Positions 1-7,431 of a stretch of DNA of 64,000 nucleotides are shown here, piece by piece; position 1 is the stretch's first letter, and each line of letters begins with the position of its first letter. The notes beneath the pieces are model-generated. The model was not told the origin of the DNA. It searched no databases and worked only from the letters and a program-made list of their open reading frames with translations. This DNA comes from Deltaproteobacteria bacterium (GTDB lineage Bacteria > Desulfobacterota > Binatia > UBA1149 > SPBQ01), in NCBI GenBank assembly GCA_029262375.1, contig JAJCZM010000054.1, forward strand, positions 1 through 64,000. Reading direction: 5' to 3'. Position numbers and translations under genes: made by a program.

Positions 1-1130
1 TGAGCGCCGTGCCAGTTGCCCACATCGAGCCGATCGCCGGGCCCACCATTGCAACCGATCCGCTCGCGGTGACTGCGGCACTCTGCGCCCATCTCGAAGC
101 GTTGCCCGGCTCGGCAGGCGTGCGTGTGGTCAAACCGCTGCGGCGGGTATTCGGCGGCAATCAGAGTTTCGTCTACGCCGTCGAGTTGGAGGGCGGGTCC
201 GACTCCTCACTCACTGGTCGTCCGCTCATCTTACGTATCCTACGGCCGTTTCTGCCCGCTGATTCCGTCGTGCGCGAGGCCGCAGTGCAGGCCGCGCTGT
301 ACGATCTGGGGTATCCGGTCGCGCGGATTGTCCACTACTGCGCGGATGCGAGCGTACTCGGCGGTCCGTTTCAGCTGATGGAGCGACTCGCGGGCGCACC
401 CATGCTGCTCGCAGACGCCAACTCCGACGGGACCATCAGCCTTCGTGAAACGGCCGGTAGCTTTGCCGCATTCGTATTCGGCGATTGGCCGCAACAGTTG
501 GCCGATCTACAGCGGCGACTACACTCATTGTCGCGGCAAGCCTTCGAAGCCAAGATTGCGGAGGCGGATATCGCGCTCGCCGATCTCTCGCTCGGTGCGA
601 CGTTCGAACGACTCGTCGCGCGTGCGCAGGCGTGTCGGCTCAACGCGTTGAGCGATGTGTTCGAGTGGGGCGCGACCGCACGATCGTTCGATCCCGAGCG
701 TCTGGTTTGCTGTCACGGTGATCTCTTTCCGAATCAGGTCATGAACGATGGTCGTCGGATCACCGGTGTGATCGATTGGTCCGACGTTTGCCTGGCGCCG
801 CGCGAGTACGACGTCGCCATCGTGACGGTCGGTCTGGAAACGCTGCCGGTTCCGCTCGGTGCGCCGGGACGCTTGATCGTTCGCAGTCGGGCGCGGCGCT
901 TTTTCGACGCATATGCTCGTCATGTGGATCTGGATCGAGAGCTTCTCGACCATTTCGCGATCGTGCGCGCGGCGCACTCGCTACTCGGGATTGGAGAGCG
1001 GCGTCGGCGACTGTTTGCCGACGAATCCGGTCCTTCGAATCCGAACCCCTACGACGACGAGCGTGCGATCGCGGGTTTTGTCGAAACGATTCGTGAAGCG
1101 ACGGGCATACGTGTGGGTCTGGCGTCGTGA
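1..1130 (+). CDS. phosphotransferase family protein (APH/choline kinase-like), 5' end at window edge
   Basis: Protein-kinase-like phosphotransferase of the aminoglycoside phosphotransferase (APH) superfamily. Counting from the GTG at 9, the Brenner catalytic motif HGDLFPN lies at about residues 236-242 and the metal-binding IDW at about 255-257; the glycine-poor N lobe covers roughly the first 120 residues. Homologues with this layout in CoA-rich genomes often sit beside acyl-CoA dehydrogenases and are not antibiotic resistance enzymes; the substrate here is unknown. The frame is open to the left edge, and the first two bases (tg) would complete an ATG one base outside the window, giving M-S-A-V-P, so the true start is probably just outside. 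Family call is secure, substrate is not. Confidence 0.85.
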   Translation, partial: SAVPVAHIEPIAGPTIATDPLAVTAALCAHLEALPGSAGVRVVKPLRRVFGGNQSFVYAVELEGGSDSSLTGRPLILRILRPFLPADSVVREAAVQAALYDLGYPVARIVHYCADASVLGGPFQLMERLAGAPMLLADANSDGTISLRETAGSFAAFVFGDWPQQLADLQRRLHSLSRQAFEAKIAEADIALADLSLGATFERLVARAQACRLNALSDVFEWGATARSFDPERLVCCHGDLFPNQVMNDGRRITGVIDWSDVCLAPREYDVAIVTVGLETLPVPLGAPGRLIVRSRARRFFDAYARHVDLDRELLDHFAIVRAAHSLLGIGERRRRLFADESGPSNPNPYDDERAIAGFVETIREATGIRVGLAS

Positions 1131-1188
1131 TCTGCGTTCGCGGCGTCGTGACGCGCGGACAGCGTGAGCCAGGAGACTTGAGCCTACG

Positions 1189-1647
1189 ATGAACTCTTCG
1201 CTGTTTGTATACGGATCGCTCGAATGCGACGAGGTCATGGCGGCGCTCGTCGGACGTACGCCGACCTCAGTGCCTGCGACCCTGGCCGCGCATCGTCGCG
1301 GTATCTTGGCCGGTCGTATCTATCCGGGCATCGTGCCCGATCCACAGAGCGAGGTGTCCGGCCGCGTCTACTTCGATCTCGACGAAGCAGCGCTCGACAT
1401 ACTGGATTGGTTCGAAGCCGACGAATACGAACGTCTGCTCGTTGCTGCGGATTGTGCCGATGGCCGTCGCACCAATGCTTTCGCCTACATCGTTTGTGCC
1501 GAGTATGCCGAGTTGGTCACGGACGTCCCGTGGAATCTGGCCGAATTTCGACGTCTGCATCTCGACGACTACGTGCGTGGCTGTAAACGCCTGCGCGACG
1601 AATGGATAGCGTCAGCCGGGGTCGTGTCAGACGGCGACGAACCCTAG
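1189..1647 (+). CDS. gamma-glutamylcyclotransferase-like (AIG2/GGACT) protein
   Basis: Small soluble protein (152 aa) of the AIG2/gamma-glutamylcyclotransferase fold. The nucleotide-loop hallmark YGSL is at residues 8-11 and the expected catalytic glutamate falls in the DWFEADEY segment (E76). Family members release 5-oxoproline from gamma-glutamyl amines or peptides; which substrate this one uses cannot be read from the sequence. The length is normal for the bacterial GGACT branch. It lies 58 bases after the phosphotransferase and 90 bases before the acyl-CoA carboxylase gene, so it may be co-transcribed with either. Confidence 0.85.
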   Translation: MNSSLFVYGSLECDEVMAALVGRTPTSVPATLAAHRRGILAGRIYPGIVPDPQSEVSGRVYFDLDEAALDILDWFEADEYERLLVAADCADGRRTNAFAYIVCAEYAELVTDVPWNLAEFRRLHLDDYVRGCKRLRDEWIASAGVVSDGDEP

Positions 1648-1737
1648 AGCATGCCGAGTTGCCCGGCGTCCCTGCGACCGGCAACCCCCGGGTTTCGACT
1701 CGCGCTGGATGCGCCGCTGGTTTATGAATCGGCGGCC

Positions 1738-3297
1738 ATGAGCTGGAAGGAAGAAGTCGATCGAATCGAGCGTCAACGCCGCGAGGCGCTGGCACTGGGA
1801 GGCCCCGAGGCCGTCGCGAAGCAGCACGACCGCGGGAAGCTGACGGTCCGTGAACGAGTCGAGGCGCTCGGCGACCCGGGCACTTTCCAAGAGCAGGGGC
1901 CGATGACCGGCTACTGCGAGGTGGACGACGACGGCAACCTGCTGTCGTTCACCGCCGCGAACTACATCCTCGGCATTATCAAGGTGGACGGGCGACCCTG
2001 TGTCGTCGGCGGAGAGGATTTCACGCAGCGCGGCGGCTCGCCGACGCCCGCCGGCCTGCGAAAGAGTGTCTACGCAGAGACGCTCGCCGTTCAGTACAAG
2101 TTGCCGCTGGTGCGTTTCCTAGAGGGCGGCGGCGGAAGCATCGCGGGGACGTCGGGGAAGCAGCGGACGTCTCATGGCGGCGATCCCGTGTACGCGACAC
2201 CTCGCTTTGCGTCTTTCGGCGAGGCGATGGCGACCGCGCCCGTGGCGTCGGCGGCGGTCGGCGCCGTCGCTGGGTTTCCCGCCGCGCGACTGGCCGCATC
2301 GCACTTCTCGGTCATGACGCGCCACAACGCGCAGGTCATGGTCGCAGGTCCGGCGGTCGTCGAGCGTGCACTGGGGGAACGCAAAACAAAGGACGAACTC
2401 GGCGGACCGTCGGTGCATTTGTACAACGGCGTGGTCGATAACCTAGCCGAAGACGAGAGCGATGCCTGCGGTCAGATCCGCAAGTTTCTGAGCTATCTGC
2501 CGACCAACGTCTGGCAGCACGCGCCGAAGATCGAGGGGGGCGACGACGTCGCGCGTACGGAGGAGGAACTGCTCAGCATCGTTCCGCGCGACCGCCGCCG
2601 TGCCTACGACGTACGCCGCCTGCTCGAACTGATCGTCGATCGCGACTCGCTTTTTGAAATGACGCGCTACTACGGCCCGTCGCAGATCACCGCGTTCGCG
2701 CGTCTCGGTGGCCGACCGATCGGGGTTTGGGCGAACGACAATCGCTACTACGCCGGCGCAATGAGTGCCGACGGCGCGCAGAAGGTCCGCCGTTTCATCG
2801 ACCTCTGCGATACGTTTCATCTTCCCATCGTCGCGTTCGTCGATGAGCCCGGGTTCATGCTCGGAACGGAGGCGGAACAGGCAGGCACGATTCGCTATGG
2901 CACGGCGGCGATCTTTGCCGCCATGCAGTCGCGCGTGCCGTGGGCGTCCGTCTTGGTGCGCAAGGCTTACGGTGTTGCCGCGGCCGCGCACTTTGGACCG
3001 AACGCATACGTGGTCTCATGGCCGTCCGCCGAGAGCGGAGCACTGCCGGTCGAAGGAGGCGTCGCCGTCGCCTTCCGACGAGACATCGCTGCAGCGCCGG
3101 ATCCCGACGCGCGGCGCACCGAGTTGGAAGAGATGTTCTTCAAGGCGAAGTCGCCGTTCCCGCGTGCCGAAGCGTTCGGCGTTCACGACCTCATTGATCC
3201 GCGTACGACACGGCCGGTGTTGGCTCGCTGGCTGGAAACCGTCGAGCCGTTGCTCGATGAACAATTGGGACCGAAAGCCTATTCGATTCGACCCTGA
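1738..3297 (+). CDS. acyl-CoA carboxylase, carboxyltransferase subunit
   Basis: Carboxyltransferase (beta) subunit of the propionyl-/acetyl-/methylcrotonyl-CoA carboxylase family, which transfers carboxyl from carboxybiotin to an acyl-CoA. The 519-residue length and two crotonase-fold halves are typical; glycine-rich motifs such as EGGGGSIAG in the N half and PGFMLGTEAEQ in the C half mark the acyl-CoA and carboxybiotin sites. The frame is open 29 codons further up, but the ATG at 1738 gives the usual start (MSWKEEVDRIERQRREAL). No biotin carboxylase or biotin carrier subunit is nearby, so its partner must be encoded elsewhere. Acyl-CoA specificity is not determined. Confidence 0.9.
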   Translation: MSWKEEVDRIERQRREALALGGPEAVAKQHDRGKLTVRERVEALGDPGTFQEQGPMTGYCEVDDDGNLLSFTAANYILGIIKVDGRPCVVGGEDFTQRGGSPTPAGLRKSVYAETLAVQYKLPLVRFLEGGGGSIAGTSGKQRTSHGGDPVYATPRFASFGEAMATAPVASAAVGAVAGFPAARLAASHFSVMTRHNAQVMVAGPAVVERALGERKTKDELGGPSVHLYNGVVDNLAEDESDACGQIRKFLSYLPTNVWQHAPKIEGGDDVARTEEELLSIVPRDRRRAYDVRRLLELIVDRDSLFEMTRYYGPSQITAFARLGGRPIGVWANDNRYYAGAMSADGAQKVRRFIDLCDTFHLPIVAFVDEPGFMLGTEAEQAGTIRYGTAAIFAAMQSRVPWASVLVRKAYGVAAAAHFGPNAYVVSWPSAESGALPVEGGVAVAFRRDIAAAPDPDARRTELEEMFFKAKSPFPRAEAFGVHDLIDPRTTRPVLARWLETVEPLLDEQLGPKAYSIRP

Positions 3298-3321
3298 ACA
3301 GCTTTCTGCGAGTTGCCGTCG

Positions 3322-3648
3322 TCAGGCTTTGCGCCGGCTGGTTTCCGTATACACGACGCTGAGCGCGCCGTTCATCTCCATCGCATCGCTCAGATCCATG
3401 CCGCCCGATGCGCCGCCCAGAGCGCGAATCGCTTCGGCGATGTCATCCGTCTCGATTTCGTAGAGTGTCATGTAGCGGTGCTTTGCCGCGCCCGTCATTT
3501 GAGTGGCCGACGCCTCGAAGCGCCGCGCCGCGATGAAGCCGGGCACGGCAAGAATGTCGCTCAAGTGGACGTCCTCGTACCAACGATTGAATTCGTCCTC
3601 GCGTCCTTCCTTCGCGTTGATCAGTACGAGCATGCTGTGTCGTGCCAC
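3322..3648 (-). CDS. dimeric alpha-beta barrel protein (EthD/DUF4286-like)
   Basis: Small protein of about 108 residues with the ferredoxin-like dimeric alpha-beta barrel pattern: a first strand (MLVLINA), then EGREDEFNRWYEDVHL, LAVPGF and a central strand containing RYMTLYEI. This arrangement is typical of EthD-like and related monooxygenase-fold proteins found in aromatic and steroid degradation clusters. I chose the GTG at 3648 because it yields M-A-R-H-S-M-L-V-L, the usual family start; the ATG at 3633 is an alternative, and the frame opens to 3690. Function is unknown. It is convergent with the carboxyltransferase gene. Confidence 0.7.
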   Translation of the reverse strand: MARHSMLVLINAKEGREDEFNRWYEDVHLSDILAVPGFIAARRFEASATQMTGAAKHRYMTLYEIETDDIAEAIRALGGASGGMDLSDAMEMNGALSVVYTETSRRKA

Positions 3649-3893
3649 CGCCAGGCCTCCGGCGACGCGTGGTCGCGTTCGCCTGGGCATTGTCGTCGAG
3701 CGTAGCGGTCACACAAGCCGACCGGTCTGGAACGCCCTGCAATACCCGGAAGTCTCTGGAATCGATTGCAGCGCTCTGACAGGATGCGCCGCACGATGAC
3801 CACTGCGACTATCCAGAAGACCTCGATCGACTCGTTTGAATGCAGACTCCGTTTCGCCGGCGCCGCGCAAGAACTGCCAATGAGGGCCGATCG

Positions 3894-4640
3894 ATGAGCG
3901 GCGGTCCCGACTACGATCTCAGCGGTAAAGTCGCGCTCGTGACCGGAGCCGGTCGCTACATCGGTCGCGGCGTTGCTGAAGCGCTGGCAAGGCGCGGCGC
4001 GAAGGTCGCCGTGAACGACATCCACATCGATCGTGCAGCGCAGACGGCCGATGCGATCGGGGCGGATGCGCAGGCGTTCGCGGCCGACATTTGCGATGTA
4101 GAGGCGGTCGGCGCGATGGTAGCCGACATCGAGAAATCGCTGGGACCGGTCGATATCTTGGTCAACAATGCCGGTATCCCGGATGCAGGATTTCCACCGA
4201 AACCGTTTCGCGAGATGGAGGTCGACGAATGGCACAAGTTCATCGACCTCAATCTGTACGGCACGATGTACGCGACGCGCGCGGTTCTCGATGGAATGTG
4301 CGAGCGGAAGTGGGGGCGCATCATCATCATTTCATCGGAAGCGTGGCGCACCGGTACGAACTTTGGGATCTCGCTGTACGGCGCTGCCAAGGCGGGTGCA
4401 CTCGGTTTCATGCGGCATCTCGCCGCCGAGGTCGGACCGGATGGAGTAACGGCGAACGCGGTTGCGCTCGGTATCATGGACAACCTACCTGGAATAGACG
4501 CGCTCACGCGGCACAATCCCGTGGCGCGCGCCGGTAGCCCCGAAGACGTTGCCGCGGCAGTGATCTACCTGGCGTCGAGCGAGGCGTCCTGGGTGACGGG
4601 TCAAACCATCCCGGTAAACGGCGGCCAAATCACGTTCTAG
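3894..4640 (+). CDS. SDR-family oxidoreductase
   Basis: Classical short-chain dehydrogenase/reductase of 248 residues. The nucleotide-binding motif TGAGRYIG, the structural NNAG, the catalytic serine (IIISSEAW) and the YGAAK Tyr-Lys pair are all present, and the C-terminal GQTIPVNGG segment is standard. The ATG at 3894 gives M-S-G-G-P and is the first methionine sensibly placed before the first beta strand. Substrate is not known; the neighbouring CoA enzymes make a hydroxyacyl-CoA or steroid-type alcohol plausible, but that is inference. Confidence 0.9.
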   Translation: MSGGPDYDLSGKVALVTGAGRYIGRGVAEALARRGAKVAVNDIHIDRAAQTADAIGADAQAFAADICDVEAVGAMVADIEKSLGPVDILVNNAGIPDAGFPPKPFREMEVDEWHKFIDLNLYGTMYATRAVLDGMCERKWGRIIIISSEAWRTGTNFGISLYGAAKAGALGFMRHLAAEVGPDGVTANAVALGIMDNLPGIDALTRHNPVARAGSPEDVAAAVIYLASSEASWVTGQTIPVNGGQITF

Positions 4641-4691
4641 CCGCTCGATTCTTTTTGCCGAAAGTCGGTCCGACAACCGCTAAAATAGTTC

Positions 4692-4807
4692 GTGGTGGCG
4701 AAACAGATCGCCGTTGCGTCTGGTCTGGGCTGGTTGTTGTGGTCGTTGGGCGGCCGGACGCAATACTTCTCGAGGCCGAGGCGGGGGAACCCGTCTCGGC
4801 CTTTTTT
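4692..4807 (+). ncRNA. candidate structured small RNA (three hairpins)
   Basis: In the gap between two genes that end towards each other the sequence folds into three consecutive hairpins on the plus strand. Hairpin 1 pairs 4697-4701 with 4708-4712 (5 bp, loop AACAGA). Hairpin 2 pairs 4714-4723 with 4754-4763 (10 bp with one G-U, 30-base loop). Hairpin 3 is the terminator at 4774-4807. A TAAAAT box at 4681-4686 lies a few bases upstream of hairpin 1, but a matching -35 is weak (TTGCCG at 4655-4660, spacing 20). No gene follows on this strand, so a leader or riboswitch role is unlikely. It could instead be the trailing 3' UTR of the SDR gene. I recognise no known RNA family. Confidence 0.45.
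4774..4807 (+). terminator. intrinsic terminator
   Basis: A 12-bp stem pairs 4774-4785 with 4790-4801 (one G-U) and closes on a GGAA tetraloop. It is followed directly by six T residues (4802-4807) on the plus strand. It ends plus-strand transcription, either from the SDR gene or from the candidate small RNA. The T-run is only on this strand. Confidence 0.85.
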
Positions 4808-4819
4808 CGTTGAGCCGGT

Positions 4820-5998
4820 CTAGAACGACGGTGCGACCAGAAGTCCCGCCGTATTCTCGCGCATGACCTTGCGAACGTCGCCGTCATCGAATGCTTCGAG
4901 CTCGCGCAGGAAATTCAGCGGCGCGGCCAGACCTTCCGCGTGCGGGAAGTCGGACCCCAGCAACACATTGTCTACGCCGATCGCGTCCGTGAGGGCGGCG
5001 ATGTCGTCTTCGTAGTGCGGTGCGATGAACACGTGGCGGCGCAGCGTCTCGTCTGTGTGTTCGTGGAAAGATCCCGGCATCTGACCGCAGGTCTTCGCGA
5101 GGCGCTTGCGCAAACCTGGAGCCCATTCGGCGCCGTTCTCGATCGACGCGATGCGCACACGCGGGAAGCGTGCGAACAGGCCGTGGCAGACGAGTGCCGC
5201 GATCGTGTCGTACATCGAGCGCACGCCGAGCGTCAGCTTGAACGGCGAGAATCCGAACGCTTCCATTTCGGCTTGCTCGCCCCATTCCGCGGCGTGACGT
5301 CCGTAGCCGCTGTCGCCCGAGTGGAACGCAACCGTGATACCGGCTTCGTTGACGCGCGACCAGAACGGATCGAAGTCCGGATCGGCCGGGGAGCGACGTT
5401 TGGGACCCGGTACCGGTGCGGGTCGCATGTTGATGACGCGTGCACCGCGCTCGAGTACGCGGTCCAGTTCCGCGATCGCGCGGTCGCAGTCCATGAGCGA
5501 AATCATCGGGGCTGCGAAGATTCGGTCCTCGTAATGATAGCCCCAGTCCTCGTCGAGCCATCGATTGAAAGAGTCGAGTGTGTCGTGCGTGAGCCCCGCG
5601 TCGTGGTCGAGCGCTTCTTCGATGCCGACAGCGAGGGTAGGGAAGAGGAAGCAGGCTTCAACGCCTTGGCTATCCATGAGTTCGAGTCTTGCGTCGCGGT
5701 CTCGATACCCGGGCTGGATCGGATCGAGATCCGAGAACAGCGCGCGCATGTCCAGGCTCTTGGGGTTGTTGCCGCGGTAGTAGGCGTCCAAGCAGCCTGG
5801 TTTCGCTACCGGGTCGAAGGTCGGATTCGGAATGAAGCGGAACAGCTTGCCGCCGACCAGCAACCGCGGCTTGCCGTTGATCTCCACCCATTGCACGCAC
5901 CGTTTCGCGCGTCGCGGTTCCAGATGGCGCGTGAACGCGTCCAGCGCTTCGTAGTAGTGGTTGTCGGCGTCGATAATTTTGTAGCCAAGGTCGGCCAT
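4820..5998 (-). CDS. amidohydrolase family protein (TIM-barrel, PF04909 type)
   Basis: Metal-dependent TIM-barrel hydrolase or decarboxylase of the amidohydrolase-2 group, 392 residues. The N-terminus IIDADNHYYE resembles the usual D-x-D/H metal motif with its first histidine position retained; FHSGDSGY and LLGSDFPHAEG towards the C-terminus carry the later metal ligands. Relatives decarboxylate or hydrolyse aromatic and acyl substrates. The start at 5998 (M-A-D-L-G-Y-K) is preceded by GGAG at 8 bases; the frame opens 20 codons further. The first motif reads D-A-D-N-H rather than a plain DxH, so the metal set should be treated as provisional. Confidence 0.88.
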   Translation of the reverse strand: MADLGYKIIDADNHYYEALDAFTRHLEPRRAKRCVQWVEINGKPRLLVGGKLFRFIPNPTFDPVAKPGCLDAYYRGNNPKSLDMRALFSDLDPIQPGYRDRDARLELMDSQGVEACFLFPTLAVGIEEALDHDAGLTHDTLDSFNRWLDEDWGYHYEDRIFAAPMISLMDCDRAIAELDRVLERGARVINMRPAPVPGPKRRSPADPDFDPFWSRVNEAGITVAFHSGDSGYGRHAAEWGEQAEMEAFGFSPFKLTLGVRSMYDTIAALVCHGLFARFPRVRIASIENGAEWAPGLRKRLAKTCGQMPGSFHEHTDETLRRHVFIAPHYEDDIAALTDAIGVDNVLLGSDFPHAEGLAAPLNFLRELEAFDDGDVRKVMRENTAGLLVAPSF

Positions 5999-6143
5999 TC
6001 GTAGTTCTCCGGTAGGACGGCGTGCGGACGTCTGATTGTCGGATGACACGCCGCGCAATTATAGGCTGTGTCCGCGGACATCGGAAACACCACGCGTGCT
6101 GCGGCGCCCGATCGGGTATATTGCTCGCACGAGGACGATTGTC

Positions 6144-6584
6144 ATGACGCCCGAACAATTGATTCACCCCATTGCGACAGCGATCGCCGGCTCGTTCGCC
6201 GGCGGCTCACTGTTTTTGAGTTTCGTCGATGTGCCGGCGCGCGCAGCGCTCGACGCGTCGGTCGGCCGCGAGCACTTCAGGCAGATGTATCCGAGGGCGA
6301 CCGCATTGCAGGCGCCGGCGGCCGCGACCGGCTCCATTCTCGGATGGGCGATGTATCTGCTATCGGGATCGCCGCAGGGATTGGTCACCGGAATCGCCCT
6401 CGGCGCAGTCGTGTTCTACACGCTGATCGCGATCATGCCGCTCAACAGACGTTTGATCGATTCCCGTGTCGAACTCGGCGCCGAAGAGGTCGCCGCGCTG
6501 CTTTCGCGTTGGGGACGACGGCACTTGGTGCGCACGCTTCTCGGGATCACGGCGTTTCTCGCTCTGCTTTGGCCGGTCGCGTGA
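6144..6584 (+). CDS. DUF1772 / anthrone-oxygenase-like membrane protein
   Basis: Small integral membrane protein of 146 residues with about four hydrophobic segments (near residues 5-25, 55-75, 80-100 and 125-145). The conserved middle part, MPLNRRL, is typical of the DUF1772 (anthrone oxygenase-like) family. Biochemical function is not established for most bacterial members. It is the first gene of a close-packed plus-strand set; the next gene starts about 50 bases downstream. The ATG at 6144 is chosen because it begins just before the first membrane segment. Confidence 0.75.
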   Translation: MTPEQLIHPIATAIAGSFAGGSLFLSFVDVPARAALDASVGREHFRQMYPRATALQAPAAATGSILGWAMYLLSGSPQGLVTGIALGAVVFYTLIAIMPLNRRLIDSRVELGAEEVAALLSRWGRRHLVRTLLGITAFLALLWPVA

Positions 6585-6635
6585 TGCATCGGAACTGCGA
6601 TGCGGGCAAAGTGTCCGCTGATGAAAGGGACTGAG

Positions 6636-7406
6636 ATGCAGGTGAGCGAAGGAATGCGGCGCTTCGAAGGTAAAAACGCGATCGTCAGCGGTGCTGCGTC
6701 GGGAATCGGACGCGCGACTGCGCTTCGCCTGGCGGCCGAGGGTGCGCGGGTGCTGTGTGTGGATATCGACGAATCCGGCGCGACGTCTACCGCCAACGAG
6801 GCTGCGAACCAGTACGATGCCAATGCAACTGCGGCGGCGCTGAACGTCGCCGATGCGGCAGCCTGCAAACGCACGATCGACGCAGCGGTCGAGCAGTTCG
6901 GCACTCTCGATGTTCTGTGCAACATCGCGGGGATCGGCGTCTACGGTGATTCGTCGCAGCTCGCGATCGAAGATTGGGACCGCCTGATCGCGGTGAATCT
7001 TTCGGGCACTTTCTACATGTCGCAGGCTGCGATTCCGCATCTTCTGGCGAGCCATGGGAACATCGTGAACATGGCGAGTGCAGCCGGACTCGTCGGTACC
7101 GCCTATGCGGCAGGCTACGCGGCATCGAAAGGCGGCGTCGTGCTTCTCACGCGTTCTCTCGCCGTCGAGTTTGGTCGCAAGGGCATTCGCGTGAACTGTG
7201 TTTGCCCCGGTGGTGTCGATACGCCGCTGTCGCATTCGGTGACGTTCCCCGACGATCTAGACGAGAAGCTGCTTCATCGTATGCAACTCGTCGATCGGCT
7301 CGCGCGTCCCGAAGAGATCGCGGCGATGATTGCCTATGTCGCGTCCGACGAAGCGAAGTACGTCAACGGCGCGGCGCTTTCGATCGACGGCGGGCAAGTC
7401 GCGTGA
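6636..7406 (+). CDS. SDR-family oxidoreductase
   Basis: Classical SDR of 256 residues with TGxxxGIG variant SGAASGIG, the NIAG motif, an MASA serine and the YAASKGG catalytic Tyr-Lys pair, ending in the usual GAALSIDGG. The ATG at 6636 is supported by AAAGGGA at 6624-6630, five bases upstream; two further ATGs at 6621 and 6600 are less likely. It lies 26 bases before the acetate kinase fusion gene, so the two are probably co-transcribed. Substrate unknown. Confidence 0.9.
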   Translation: MQVSEGMRRFEGKNAIVSGAASGIGRATALRLAAEGARVLCVDIDESGATSTANEAANQYDANATAAALNVADAAACKRTIDAAVEQFGTLDVLCNIAGIGVYGDSSQLAIEDWDRLIAVNLSGTFYMSQAAIPHLLASHGNIVNMASAAGLVGTAYAAGYAASKGGVVLLTRSLAVEFGRKGIRVNCVCPGGVDTPLSHSVTFPDDLDEKLLHRMQLVDRLARPEEIAAMIAYVASDEAKYVNGAALSIDGGQVA

Positions 7407-7431
7407 TGGTCGGCCGGGACAGCGGGGCAGC

